This document shows, piece after piece, positions 26,070 through 38,934 of a stretch of DNA of 64,000 bases. Each line of letters starts with the position of its first letter. Within the stretch, counting starts at the first letter, position 1. The notes under the pieces are model-generated. The model was given only the letters and a program-made list of their open reading frames with translations, was not told the DNA's origin and searched no databases. The DNA comes from Chelydra serpentina (lineage: Eukaryota > Chordata > Testudines > Chelydridae), in the NCBI GenBank assembly GCA_037349315.1, contig JBAIAC010000024.1:37125501-37189500 (forward strand), in the 5' to 3' direction. Both the position numbers and the translations under genes were made by a program.

Positions 26070-26237
26070 TAGAGCTGGGTGGAAATTGGTTTTCCTGTTC
26101 CGTGATAATTTTTGCAACTTTGAAAAATTCCCCATTCTGCACTGGGACAAAAAAACCAGGACCTTTCCATTCTTTTTGCAAAACAATTAGAGATATAGAG
26201 AGAAAACTGTTTTGTTGGAAATTTTTGACCCTCTCTA
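26070..26237. mobile_element. hAT-type MITE, 168 bp, 8-bp TSD
   Basis: Flanked by perfect GTTCTAAC copies (26062-26069 and 26238-26245). Termini are TAGAGCTGGGTGG and, reverse complemented, TAGAGAGGGTCAA: a short imperfect inverted repeat of the hAT kind. AT-rich interior without coding capacity. ORFs across it are incidental. Confidence 0.8.
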
Positions 26238-29200
26238 GTTCTAACAAATTGAAAAGCATTGGATCAGTAAATGCTGTATATACAAAAGAACTCTAGAGGG
26301 AGCTTAGGTAAAGAGTCAGAAGAAGAAAAAGACAAATGGTGGAAGGCTGGTATATTTTTTGAGTTAATTTAAATAAAAAATCCAGCTCAATTCGTCCAAA
26401 CATATTTCCAGAAACAATAATCTCTTCTGCCTTTGTTTAGTGCACTATGTAGTCTTTACGCAAAGACAGCTATTATAATTTCATTATTTCTTGCCTCATC
26501 TTGGAGAGCTAGCCTCAGTGGAAGTGAATTATTTGCAAGCCATCAGAAGTGGTAACTTTTTTACAGAATAAAAATACACTCGTTTGCTGCATTAATTGGG
26601 GCATGAAAGAAAAAAAAGAAAGATTTATAACTTGCTCATTCCAGAATATGAACTGGGTTTGGATGATTCTCTATTGCCCTGCACCTTGTGTCAATATTTA
26701 CATGAGTGCAAAGTAGATGCATCACATTATTTTAACTTGTGCCACATGAATTTGGGGGGACAGCTCAGGCACCATTAGTTTATTTGTGGAGACAGAACTG
26801 GAGGATTTCAGGGAGGGAGAGCAACAGAGAGATTTAGGATTGAGATAGGGTACCCTGCCCAGCAGGACAAACCTGCTACCATGATGAGAGAGAGAGAAGG
26901 AAAATAAGAGTCACAGAGGAAGGGATAGAGGAAGGAAAGAGAGAGAGACACCAGAATGGAAGGTGAAAATGGGATACAATGGTTGGTGAGAGCTCAGTCA
27001 CCTAGCATAGCAAAGTACCTAGAGCCAGTCCTGCCTCTTCCTACAACTCTTGCATAGACTCAAAATCGTGTGCCTGTACTATGGCCAGTTCAGTGATTAA
27101 AAACATCCTTAACCGGGCCACTCTATATCCCAGGTGTTTTTGCACAGTAGGACAGGGTGTTGCCACAAGTGACTACTGCAGGTCAGTTAGTATTTCTAGT
27201 TTTAGAACAGAAATAATGGAAAGTTATACACATATGACTGGAAGCATTAAATTGGATGCTAGGAGTGGGTTGCATTTGTTATGGAAATGTTATCTTGTAT
27301 GTGCCAAATATATTCTGTAATGCATTCTAAAATTATTGCCAAAAATATAAAGGAAAAAAAATCTCCAAAGTGAATGTCACACATTAATTCTCTTCAAATC
27401 TGAATATTTTTCTTTTACTTAGCTCAAACCTTTGTGACCTGCTTTATAACTGGCAGCAATCTGATCACTATTCATCTCCTCTCCTAAAATCCTCACCTGA
27501 GTCACTAATGTAGCATCCCCAAACCATTAAGGTGTTAATCTGAAAAGGCAAATACTTGATTTCCATCATTAATTCATATTTGTGGTCTGTGGTTTTCTAT
27601 AAAGCAGACCACTGAGAGCAGAAAATAGCTTTAAGTACTTTTACTCTAGAAGCATAGAAACCTCTTGTTTACCTCCTTGTGTCACTCTATTTTATCCTGT
27701 CTTAAAGCCTTATGATGCTTCTTCAAAACCATTAGGAAAACACAGTCTGTCTCCTTTCACTTGAATATCCTTCATATGAAGTACACTCTGGAGGAAGAAA
27801 TTAATGATTACAGTAACAACACTGACACTCTCAACACACCAGAAATGTAAGCAATGAAGGTCATTTTACAAGGAGCAACATAAGGCACTGAACACAATCC
27901 ACTCTTGTCTCCCCATCAGGTCATTACAGAGGGTGAATCCTATACTTGACATCTTTACCAGACCCATTATTGTCAATTTTCTTTAAGTGAATTCAGTGCA
28001 GGTGAAAACGTGTTGGACTGATGATACTAAACCCTGAAGGGCTTGATATTCAAAGGTGCAGAGAAACTTATGGATTCTATTGACTTCAGTTGAAGTTTGT
28101 GGGTGGTCAGTGTAACTGGAGGCAGAGGGCCTATGTTCCCCAGAGGGATGTTAATCAGAGTCAGGACACCAGGAAAACAGGAAACGAGTCTGGGAGTTGG
28201 CTGGAAGCAACTTAGCCACATGCACAGGGCAGTGCAAAGGTTTCATAAACTTCAAATTACTCTGCATTCAGCTTCACTCTTTGTGATTGAAACGTGGCAT
28301 CAGCATCTGAGCTGTGAGTTCTCTGAAGTGCAGCAGCCATGGAACTCTGTCTGAAGCCTCCTAGAGCCCTGGATTTCCGGACACAAGCCTACCCCAGTGA
28401 TGGATGTAAAAGTTTGAGCAGCACACAGAGACTCCCCACTGTCTCAAGTCTCACAGCAGTCCTAGAATTCCTTGGAACCTATCGCCCCCCAAAGTGGAAT
28501 GAAACAGTGGAACAACAGGTTTTTCATTGGAGACCAATCTGAAGTGGAGGGGACAGATCCCTAAATTATAGCCTTATGCACAGTGACGGCTACATGCAAT
28601 TTTGGGGACTTGACAAACTCCCTAATTTGGGACAGGATAGTCTGCTCCAGGAAGGCAATCTCACATTAGACAGATGCTTAGACATGGGGCATATAGTGGA
28701 ATAAAGTTTAATAAAGTTCCACTTGTTCAACTTAATCCACATTTAGTTTCACTCTTTGCTAATGAAACGGTCAACACTTGTCAGAATCAGTCATCTATTT
28801 CTATACTGAACAGATATGGTATGATCAGTGGCTGTGTAAGTTTTATCATATTTCCCTTCCATATACTTTAAAAACAGCTATTATGCCCAAGGCCAGATTC
28901 TGATCTAATTTACTGTAAAAGGAGAAGCAGTCCCCTATATTTAAGAATGGTGGCAGGCTGATCCTAGGAATTCCAGACCACTGAACTTTGCTAGAGTATC
29001 CTGAAGGTTTGTTGAAACAATAATTACAAATATTAGAATACCTTGATGAGCATGGAATTCTAGACCCAGACCTGTATGACTTCCACTGAAGTTGATGGAG
29101 CAATGTTAATCTACACAAGTTGAGGATCTGGCTGATAATTGAACTCTGGCAATTTTTATGAGAAGTTTATTACCAAAATATATATGGTCCACATAGGCAA

Positions 29201-30664
29201 GTTGTTGTATAGTGTGCATATGCATAAAGTGCAGAAGAAAGGTTTAAAATAAGCTAACACCAACGTACCTAATACAGAAATTATTACATTGCTGAACTGT
29301 TTATAAAAAGCATAGAAGCTTGGCAAACAAGTGATTACATGTTAAAGACATCAAGAATGGAATATGCACTTTTAGCTATGGATAATCATTATGATGTTTC
29401 GAACAAAGCAAAAAGATGACAAAATCAACTGATAGCTGTTTTCTGCAAACAATGTTATTCACATTGAGTGGATGTATGGCCTACTGAATAGTCTACACAT
29501 AATTTTAAAGACTATACTTCCTTCAAGTTATCTTATCAGATGTTTAAACATTAAAATTCATCTACAATTAATATCTGACAGTCTTCATCAATCCTTAGCC
29601 ATACTTACTGAAGTTCTTCAAATCAACATCCTCACTTATGGGCATTCTATATTATATCAATGGCCCAGATCCACCAAAGCCCTGAAGCACATTCTCAACA
29701 TTAAGCATCTGAGTGGTCCCGTGACTCAATGGTACCTTGCTGCTGACAATTACTGCTCCCCAAGAGCAAGAGATGACAGAGGTCCTCCCTGAGCCACAAT
29801 CTCCTGCACATCTTGCTCCAGGAATGGTGCAGCAATGTGCTGTCTCATGCTAAGGGCAGCAGCAGACAACACAGTCTAGCCCAATGTGTTTTTATGCACA
29901 CACAGGAAGACAGTAGGGTCAGCATTACAGTTGTCATTTTGTTGTTGTTACATGTACGAAGGTTGACATCATTTTTAAAGGTTTTTACCTCAGGATTTCA
30001 GGTATTTTCATAAATAAATACAACCATTAAATAGAATTCAGCAGCCTTAACTTCATTTTAATAATATTTTCTGATATTACAAAGGATTAAGCATCTCACA
30101 TTTAAATGGCTTCTGTGTATGAGCAGCCATCATGGGAAGCTTTTCAATTTGAATGTAGTTCATTTTTCTCCCCAAGATATCACTCCCAAGACAGGAATTT
30201 TCAAAGCAGTGTCCTGAAGTCAGGAAGAGAGCTATGGGAATAGGAGATATTTTTCTTAAATAAGAAAGACAGCATCCTTAGTGCATGAGAAGTCCCACTG
30301 AGGGAAATGGAACTGTTTGCACAGTAAGGTACTGTAAGGGGGACAAAATCCAGCCCAAATTAAAAATACAGGAAACATTGTTTCTTGTCTTTTCTATCCA
30401 TGCATAAGAATAAGGCATGGATGTCATTTCAGAAAACTTTGGGTGGAGGGAGGGAAAGAAAAGGTGTGTCAACATACAGAACATTGTATGTGATTACATT
30501 ATACCCGGAAAACTCTGAAGGCAGATGGGGACATGCATAATGGAGCTTATAGGCCTTTGAAAACTCTGGAGGGGCAATTGTCTCCCTTGTCCCAATCATG
30601 CCCCTGAAGTAAGGTACCCACTTATTCCTTGGCATGAGCTGCCAGCATCATGGGTTACAGTGCT

Positions 30665-30690
30665 GAGGGGGGTGGGGGGTGAAGGGGGTC
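30665..30690 (+). repeat. G-run cluster
   Basis: Three long G runs (6, 6 and 5 G) separated by 1 and 4 bases. They could support a G-quadruplex; this is only sequence potential. Confidence 0.5.
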
Positions 30691-31045
30691 AGAGGAAAGA
30701 AAAACGCCATGTGGGATTGCTTTTTATAAAGCTGAATGAGGAGTAGAATGGGCAGAACCTTGAATCCTCCGCTCATCCACAATGCACCAGCCAACAGGAA
30801 ATTTATATTCCCACTAACTCTGGGGTGGAGGGGAAGTAAAGCTAGGAAATAAATAGTGAGTCAAGAGTGACTGTTCATTCCTGGTGTGCTCCTGAAAAAC
30901 AGCAGCTATGTGCTGCCCCTTACTCAGGACAACATATAAGGATACAACACAGACCTAAAAAAGTCCCCTTTCCTGCTATCCCGTCCACAATTCAACAACA
31001 ACAACAAAAGATAAAAAGAAAAAAAATTAAATGAAAATAGCCACA

Positions 31046-31073
31046 GAAAAGAAAAGAAAAGAAAAGAAAAGAA
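31046..31073. repeat. (AAAAG)n microsatellite
   Basis: Five-base unit AAAAG/GAAAA repeated about five times. Confidence 0.95.
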
Positions 31074-31999
31074 GGCAGTAGCTAGTAATAGTTCCTCTTG
31101 GGCAGGGGATGGGGAGAGGAAAGAAAGGATGAAGTACAATACATCAAAAGTCCTGTGTTTCCAGTCTCTGAACTACTAAGCAGCACAGTGATGAAAACCA
31201 CCAAGTCACAAAGCTGCTTCACTGAATGTTGTATGAGAGACGATTTTTGTTTACCTACTGTATATAAAGTCCTAAGGAGATGTTGTTAGCTTTCTCTAGT
31301 ATCTATCTGATTTGAGAGGAGTTGTTTTTTTCCCCCCATGTTTTTTTGTTACATCCTTCCAAGGGGACTGCATGTTTTGGAATGAAAAAGATCTAACGTG
31401 AAATAGATCTTTTTATAACCTTATAAAAACCTTGAATAAAATAACTTGAGGAAAAGCTCCTAAATAATTAAAATGTATGACAGATCCGGGAGTGATTTCG
31501 ACCCTCCTCCCCGTGGCAAATTTCCTTGTTTTTTAATACTTGTCATGGGGTGACCTTCACAATGAATATAAACTTTATATGATTAATTGGGTTGTTCCAT
31601 CCCTTGTATTAAAGGGAACTTCTTCATGGATAATCCATAGTTCTCCCAGATGGATTGAAATATGTAATTTTAATACTACTTACACATTCAGTATGCATAT
31701 ACACTACTACATCTACGTCCACTTTATGTTTAGGAATTCTTTACATTTTTTTAAATTAATGACAGCATTTTCATAAGTGTATTCAACATTACACCTTTCA
31801 CTAATTATTGTCAAATTTCTTATTAAATTCATGAACTACCAATAGAAAGACAAGGTCCATACCTGTATTTGCTGCACACCTTCAAAACAAGTACAAGTAG
31901 TGAACATATGCAATCCTTCCATGGTTTTGTGGAAGTGCAACTGATGTTAGGAATTTGTTCCCCTTTTGTTGGATTCCCAGCTGATTCTGAGGAGGTCTG

Positions 32000-32155
32000 G
32001 TCAAGAAATATCTGTCAAAACTTAGTTTTTTAAATGAAAAATTGGATTTTCCACTAAACACAATTGCAAAAAAAAAAATATCTGCATTCCATGGAATTTT
32101 TTAATTTTTAATCAAAAAACACAATACCCAAAATATTTCAAGCTGGAAATGCTGC
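32000..32155. repeat. AT-rich hAT-like remnant
   Basis: A/T-run-rich text such as gtcaaaacttag, gaaaaattggattttcc and aaatatttcaagctgg resembles the interior of the hAT miniature element at 26070. No termini or TSD survive, so the call is weak. Confidence 0.3.
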
Positions 32156-32172
32156 CCAGGGTGCCTCATAGG

Positions 32173-32470
32173 TAGGGCCCTACCAAATTAATGGCCATGA
32201 AAAATGCATCAGGGATCGTGAAATCTGGTCTTTTGAGTGCTTTTACCCTATACTATAAAGATTTCACAGGGGAGACCAGTGTTTCTCAAATTGGGGCATC
32301 TGATCTAAAAGGGAGTTGCAGGGAAGTCACAAGGTTATTTTAGGGGGGCGGGTCATGGTATTGCTACCCTTACTTCTACACTGCCTTCAGAGCTGGATGG
32401 CTGGAGAGCAACAGCTCTTGGCTGGGCACCCAGCTCTGAAGGCAGCGTCCCGCCAGCAGCACTAAAAAAA
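32173..32470. mobile_element. palindromic DNA-transposon fragment (TAGGGCCCTACC end)
   Basis: Begins TAGGGCCCTACCAAATTA, a hAT-like terminus I recognise from turtle and archosaur repeats. It continues through an aaatttcac-type AT section to a GC-rich hairpin. The hairpin stem is CTGCCTTCAGAGCTGG (32381-32396) against CCAGCTCTGAAGGCAG (32430-32445), a perfect 16-bp match. The right terminus is missing, so the copy is truncated. Confidence 0.65.
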
Positions 32471-33005
32471 CAGCTTTTACCTTCATTCTGTCACACATGC
32501 TCCTGTTTTTATGTAGTTTGAGTCAACTCTGCTGTCAATCTTCTTGTGTTTAGTCAAAATGTAGAAGTGATCATGGATGGATCATACAAGATGTAAAAAT
32601 AATTGTACATCATTACAGTGTCAAGTGGTAGCTTGGTTAGCAAATAGACATATACAGATATCAAAGATTATGTTCTTAAAGGAGTCCCTATGTCTTAAAA
32701 AGCAGAATTGAGTTAGCAGATTGCCATTGTTCTTCCACATAAACAGCAAAATGGTCTTATTAAATTGGTATTTTCTTTGCAGTTCTAGCCATTAGGTGCT
32801 GTATTTATCCTCTGTATATTCTGATGCATTTTAAACTAGCAAATATATTAGATGTAATTTTTTATATATATATATAACACACATGCACACCTGACCTCAC
32901 CCATGTGGTTCCTTTATAAAGTGTTTTCATGCACTATTTGGGCTACACTCACTGCCTGAAACAATAAATGAGAGCACTTTATTATCATCTCTCTCAGGTA
33001 TTTCT
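32471..33005. other. unassigned AT-rich DNA
   Basis: Only a (TA)n tract at 32862-32877 stands out. Confidence 0.4.
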
Positions 33006-33008
33006 AAG

Positions 33009-33092
33009 TTACAGTGTAGTAGCCGTGTTAGTCTGTGTCAGCGAAAAGAAAATAAGAAAGAAAGAAATACTTGTGGCACCTTAGAGACTAAC
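33009..33092. mobile_element. fragment of a widespread reptile repeat (Penelope-like?)
   Basis: Contains gtagccgtgttagtctgt, an A/G-rich middle and acttgtggcaccttagagac + taac. I recognise this as a short terminal unit dispersed in reptile genomes. I think it belongs to Penelope-like elements but cannot confirm the family. Confidence 0.55.
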
Positions 33093-33955
33093 ATCACCTT
33101 GGTATCTAAACACCATATAGTAGCAAATAGAGACAAAGAAAGAGGAAGGAAAAGATCGTACATATCAGTTATACTACCAAGACCCCAATGCAAGTAAATG
33201 CACTTTTTGAAAATAGATTTTTTTTTTCTGAACAAGTAGGGAGGGGGAAAATGCAACTTTGACTACTACAGGCTTGTTTCTTGCAGTTGCTGTGGTAATG
33301 GAAAGCTGTAATGTTTTCTGTATTTCTTTGTATCTATTGAATGTCAAGATTCTACAGCTCAAGGCAACAGCTCCTTTACAAAAGGTGCTGAGAATGTTGG
33401 TATGTTTTTGTAGTGAAAGTTATGAGATATATTATCCACACTGTTCATGTGCTCAGCTGACAACAGATGTTTGTACAGTACGTGTTTTGCTACTATGTGT
33501 TTCAATACACAGACTGCTAGGAAAGGGTCTGCATTTGGGGGGAGAAAATTGTTGTAGCCCCAGTGAAGTGAATACATCTCTGACAATGTACAACATGTGG
33601 GGATCTGCCCCTTGCTGAGGTACTAGAAAAGCAAATAGCATACAATGCAGTCAACTTTAACATTTCCGTTTTTGTTTTTATACTTTTTTGGGGGGAATGA
33701 GGGAGGGACAGAAACATCCTTTAAATCCTACATGATATTAGATGTTCTGCATCTGCCAGGCACCTGGAAAACAGAAACTTCCAGAAACAGCCAGGAAAAA
33801 CATCTGGAAAAATATTTTTGAACTCATACACAGAGGAGAAGAAAGAGCATGAAGCTACCTTCACCACCATAATCCATGTCACCTTCTTCACTGTTTGATC
33901 TGAGGGGTAATCCTCAGAAGAATCTACTTCAAAAGGTGACTGGACTATAAAAAAA
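33093..33955. other. unassigned DNA
   Basis: No gene recognised. Overlapping open frames on both strands at 33259-33640 have no known domain. Confidence 0.35.
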
Positions 33956-33959
33956 GATG

Positions 33960-34642
33960 GGCAAAACACCCCAAGGCATCTCTTCCTCTCTCTTTTTCAT
34001 TTAAAAAGACAAAGGATCCAGCCCTTTGACTTTGTGGGAGATCCTGAGCTGAGAATTTGGTTGCTGGGAACATGTGGTAAGGATTTTATCTTGAACCAAG
34101 TCTAGTTTTAACTACTAGAAAGCATTTTATCTTTATTTCTCTTGTAACCATCTCTGACTTTAAGACCGTGTACTTCTACTCACTTAAAACCTCTTTGTTG
34201 TTAAATACATTTATTTTATTTTTTAATCAAAACTAATCCAGATGTGTGTTTAAACTGAACTGTTTGGGTAACTCCAGTTAAAGTAGCAAATTGAGAGATA
34301 CTGATTCTTTACAGGAGAAAAGGATCTCTCATATTTGAACTGCCCAGGAAAGGGCTAGACAGTGTGGGGGGAAATTCAGGACTAGGAGTGTGTGTTGGGG
34401 CCACCTTGCAGGTAGTAACCAAGGCTGGTGGAAACCAGTTGCTAACAGGCTGCTGGGGTCAGAGTTGCTGGGCCAGGGCCGTATCTTTACACAGACACTC
34501 AGGGTATGACCAGATACTGTTAAACTGTTTGTGAGTGACCCAAATTGAGAGGTATAACAACAAAGCATTATAAGGCCCTCAGGGTTATGGTGCAGGTGGT
34601 GACAACCTCTCACTGGTCTGGATTGCACCTGAGAATGTGACA
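33960..34642 (+). mobile_element. old ERV-like LTR (3' part)
   Basis: The run ttatctttatttctcttgta, accatctctgacttt, acttaaaacc, then gtttaaactgaactgtttgg, ggaaagggctagacagtg and caaggctggtgg matches, from memory, an ERV-L-like LTR abundant in turtles. It ends ctgagaatgtgaca at 34642. The polyadenylation signal is degraded (ttaaatacattta). I could not fix the 5' boundary or find a TSD. No viral genes are present. Confidence 0.5.
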
Positions 34643-34644
34643 AC

Positions 34645-37600
34645 ATAATTATGAACTTAATGTATTTTAGAAGTAGATTTAAAAGTCAGCATGAACATCG
34701 AACATGAATGGACACACTAAATATTACGTGTCATAAAATGGTGTCATGTTATTGCGCAATATGAGGTAAATGCTGAGGAGCTGGCAAAGTCTGTTCTTGT
34801 ATTTATCTGTTAGGAGACAGATATCCATCACTTTTGACATTTGTACCCACTGTACTTTTCCCTCAGTTCCAACTTCACAAACCAGCTGAGAGAGTAGATC
34901 TATGTACGTAAGTCCAGAACTGGCCAAGAAGGGAGAAAAAAGCTGAGAAACCAAAAAATCCACTAGGCACTTTGCTATTCCCAATCTACTTCATGTGGCA
35001 GATACTCGGGTGCAACAGTAATGGAGGTGAGGGCTACACAAAATCCTCAAATACAGTCACCAGTATCCCTCTTGCACTGTGTGTCAGGCACTTCCCAGGC
35101 CTGGCACTGCTAACAATCAAGTATCTGGGAGTTTTATCATGGAATTCAATGGAAACAATTGAGCCATTTCCTAGTGGTTGTTTTTGGAGGGGTGGCGGCG
35201 TTTTATTTTGGTTAGGCTGGATGTTTGTCATGTAACAACCAGCCTGACTACTAATAAAGTTCTGAGACCTGCCCAAGCACAAGCGTGAATCGTGTCTGCC
35301 TTTACCTTGCTCCACTGCTCCAGATAAAACTGGTTCAGACAAAAAAAAATCACATTTGGGTAGACCAAAACATTTTGTGAATTCATAGGAAAGCTGGTTT
35401 AAAAAAACTCCCCTCCCCCAAATGTATACATTTTGTTTTAACATTTTCAAAATGAAACATTTCAATATTTTCGTTCAAAATTACTTAAAAATAAAAATGA
35501 TGCAAAATTCTAAATTTAAAAAAAGTTTAAATACTCAAAATCAAAATGACCCAAAACATTATTCTTCCCCAATGAACTGAAATCTCGGTTATTTGCACAG
35601 CGCTAGCCCCAGACTCTTACATAAGATTATGCGGCACAGCAAATCATTATCAAGGTCCTTTGGTACAGGAGTGTGACTTGGGAGTCAATATGCACCAGCA
35701 CCTGAGTAATAACCCCCTTATTAAATAAATCTTATCTCGCAAGGTAATAGGATACTTCAGCTACTCCATGGAATTATGTTTAGTAAAAATGGGTGCATTT
35801 TAAGCAAAATTCTGCACCATTTTAAGGGAAGGCAGAAGTGTTCACCATTATTTTACTAAATGAAGCAACATTAATTATCCTTGCTGGAAATTCTTATACA
35901 AATACCTAGTTTATTTTTGTTTTCTAATTGAGACTTTTTTACAATCCAGATATTGCTGAGAATTTTTAGGTTTCAATATATACTAGAAATATACTTGTTT
36001 AGTTACAGATGCAGTTATTTTTCCCTTCAAAGGAAAAAGGATATTACATTTGGGAGAAAATAATCCTAAATGTAAAAAGATGCCAGGGAATAAAAAGAAG
36101 TACCCTCCCAGCAGAATTCAGGAGCCTAACTTTAAGGGCCATTTTCTGAAAATCTTGCCCAACAGGTTTATGCCTGTGAGGACTGTGATCCCTTCCCAGC
36201 TCTCTTTTCATGGTGCTTTCTTAAAGGGGATTATCATTCAGGGGAAGTGTCAGACCATTTGCGGTCACTTTTATTGGGAAAAGTTCTAGTCAAAGAGATG
36301 AGACTTACTTTTTATCCTGAAAGTGACAAGAGTCAGGCTCAGGCCATAGGAGTTTACATCTGAAGATGTACCACAGGGAATGTCCTTTCTGCCCTTGTAT
36401 GCTTTTTTGGCATATAGGTGAGTTACAAATGGCTGGAATATCTTTTATTAAGCATCAAGTTCTTGCCTTATATTAGTTGAAAAACAAATTTTGAAATAAA
36501 CAGGAAAATAAATCGGTCAATTCTCCTGACCACCACCCCCCTCGCCCCCCCCCCCACACAATTCCACATCTTTTGTTCCCAAAATGTATCTTTATGTACT
36601 CAAGCAAGTGACAGATTTAGGAATGAACTTGACTCAGTTGCAACAGGTAAGACATAATTTTGTTGTATTCCAAATATATTCATGCTTCAGAGGGGGAAAT
36701 TAAATGGTCTCTTACCGGTCCTTTTTTTGCAGCAGAGGAGAGGACAGTGAGGCCTTCTCTTTGATGATGTGTGTGAAAAAAGCATCTTTCTTTCAGCACA
36801 TCTCTCAAAATACCTTGCCAGGTTCCTGGTGTCTCTTCCTCTCCTGAAAAGGAAGGAATTCCCTGTTTTACACAGGCCTAAAATCTCAGTGTACATTTGG
36901 GCTTTATTAAATGAGGTTTATGAAACCATCTTGTAGATTTGTTTACTTCTGTCAAATTAGACTGGTGATTTAGCTGAGTGAAATCTGTTCTTGTACTGAA
37001 GAGAATGACTTCCAAGAATGTGTGCGATTAAAAATAATTAAGTGTGTCTAAACCTTAAGTGCTCTATTCAAACATTTACTTATCCTTTCCATACACACAC
37101 AAGTGCGCACACCCCTTTCCTCTTTTTTCTGCTCTGACTTAGGTTCACAGAATAATTTGGATTTTTCTTCCTGACCTCTATTGTAAATTCATGGATCTCA
37201 AGCAGTCATTTCTCATGTATACTGTAAGCACTAATATAGTAGATGAATTAATGAGAAAAAGAAGAGTGTGAGTCTCATTTTGTTTTACCAATTTTATAAA
37301 CAAATTAGAAATATTTTTCTCTTCATTTTTTGTTTGATTGTTTTGCATTAATCCAATGCTCATGAAATTTAGGGACAATAAAGAGAGCTGAAGCCATATA
37401 TACTATGAATAGGTCTTATGCAAACTTTCTCAGAAAGCACTCTCACTTAAATATTAAAGTGGAATATCACTGGCATTTGTTTTCCCGGGTCTGTTGAACA
37501 AAAGCTGCCAATTATACGGATGGCAGCGATTTTGTGATGTTGACAAAGATAACACCATGAGCACATCATGATTTTAAAGCCTCCCAGTTTTGGACAAGGT

Positions 37601-38085
37601 ATTGAGAAGATGACAGCAGAGCAACTCTGCTACCATTTGGAGTCCTCCAATGACCAAGACATCTGTCAGTTAGATTTTTGGACAGGGCATATTGCACGAG
37701 TGATCCAAAGAACGAACTATTTATGTCTGGTGTAATTAAGAGTGTTGATAATTATATTAAAAAGTTCCTGGGACAGCTTTTGCGTCTATCTGACATATTC
37801 CCTCCCCTTATTAGTTTAGAGCAGTTGTGCTAAGAGGCCATGGATCTGATCATCATGGGGCAGAACACTGTTAGTGAAAGGCCATCAACCTTAGACTTGG
37901 CTATTCTTATTTGTGTAGCAGAATGAGAGTTGACTGACCTTCAGAGCATGGTGTGAAGCCCATCAGCTTACTCAAGTTTTTGTCTGAGATGTATGGGGTG
38001 GAGACTGTTTTCAAGAGTTTAGTTTTGTCAACAAGTGCGTTTGTTTTTGGGTGACCCTGCTCATTAGTTCATAGAAATATATGCT
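34645..38085. other. unassigned stretch with one hAT-like remnant
   Basis: No gene recognised. At about 35390-35610 an A/T-run-rich tract ends in gcacagcgctag, similar to one end of hAT miniature elements. A long C run sits near 36541-36556. Open frames are short or lack motifs. Confidence 0.4.
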
Positions 38086-38207
38086 GGAAGGCACAAGTGA
38101 TAATGATGTAGGTTATTTTACTGGTTTTAAGCTGGGTCCATCCTACTGATCTTTGAAGTATTATGTCAATGGGAGCAGAATCAATGGCAAAATTCCCTTT
38201 GACTTCA
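38086..38207. repeat. left arm of an inverted repeat split by an LTR element
   Basis: This arm (ctggaaggcacaagtgata, ttattttactggttttaag, cccttt-gacttca) matches the reverse complement of 40490-40612, roughly 80% by eye over about 75 bp before an internal flip. The young LTR element at 38208-40387 lies between the two arms. Confidence 0.7.
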
Positions 38208-38882
38208 TGTAACAGGGTCGGACTCACCCCTGCGGCGCCTCCTGCTGGTTTCTCCAGGGAATTAGCTCACCAGCCTTTGGAGCGCCCTCTGCAGGCCAGT
38301 GATCCGCCTGTCCACTCTGGCCCCGTGTCCCTCCCAGGACCCGGTGCCCTTTCAACTGGGGTGCTGCCCCCCTGGCAGTACTTTTAGATCTGGGTCTCCC
38401 CTCCCCAGGGGAACCCCCAACCCACTATCCCCACCTCGCCTCAGTCGTAGGCTACTGCCAGTCACCAGCTAGCCCCCACGCCCTGGGGCAGACTGCAGTA
38501 TAAGCCACTCATCACAGGCAAAGGGGGTTTGGACCTGCTGCCTCAGCCTACCTGTGGGTTGCCTCCTGCAACCCCCAGTACCCGGTCGGGCCTTACCAGG
38601 CCTGCAGCCTGGGTTTTCCTAGGCCAGAGCTCCCCAGCTCCCTTGGCCTTTCCCCTAGCCCTGCTCCACTCCAGGTACCCTGCTTAGGTCCTACAGCCAG
38701 GCCCTTCTCTCCCTAAAGGCAGAGAGAGAGTGTGTGTCTGTTTGCTCCAGGCCCACTGCCCTCTTATAAGAGCCAGCTGGGCACTAATTAACTGGCCACA
38801 CCTGTGGCTGCCTTGCTCATCAGCCCTCTCCTAGGGCTGTTTCCAGCCCCTCAGGACAGGAGCAGGGTTCCACCCTGCTACA
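38208..38882 (-). repeat. 3' LTR (left copy)
   Basis: 675-bp LTR, left copy, the downstream LTR in the sense (-) orientation. A TATA-type CTTATAAGAG lies at about 38761-38770. It differs from the right copy at four sites: T/C, T/C, A/G and A/C. Confidence 0.92.
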
Positions 38883-38934
38883 TACCCCCCACCTCAAGAT
38901 CCCCTCCACCGGGGGGGGGGTAAGGAGAGGACCC

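Larger units (their letters stand above)
26250..31999. other. unassigned stretch with simple repeats
   Basis: No gene recognised in about 5.7 kb. It contains a purine-rich GA/GGA patch at 26800-26960, a G-rich run at 30665-30690 and an (AAAAG)n tract at 31046-31073. Fragments near 28881-28925 and 29041-29125 resemble halves of palindromic miniature repeats (gccagattctgatct) but are too degraded to bound. Confidence 0.4.

Noticed and set aside
33259..33717. Overlapping frames on both strands of 62-119 codons
   Set aside because: Compositional, no conserved motif, frames disagree.
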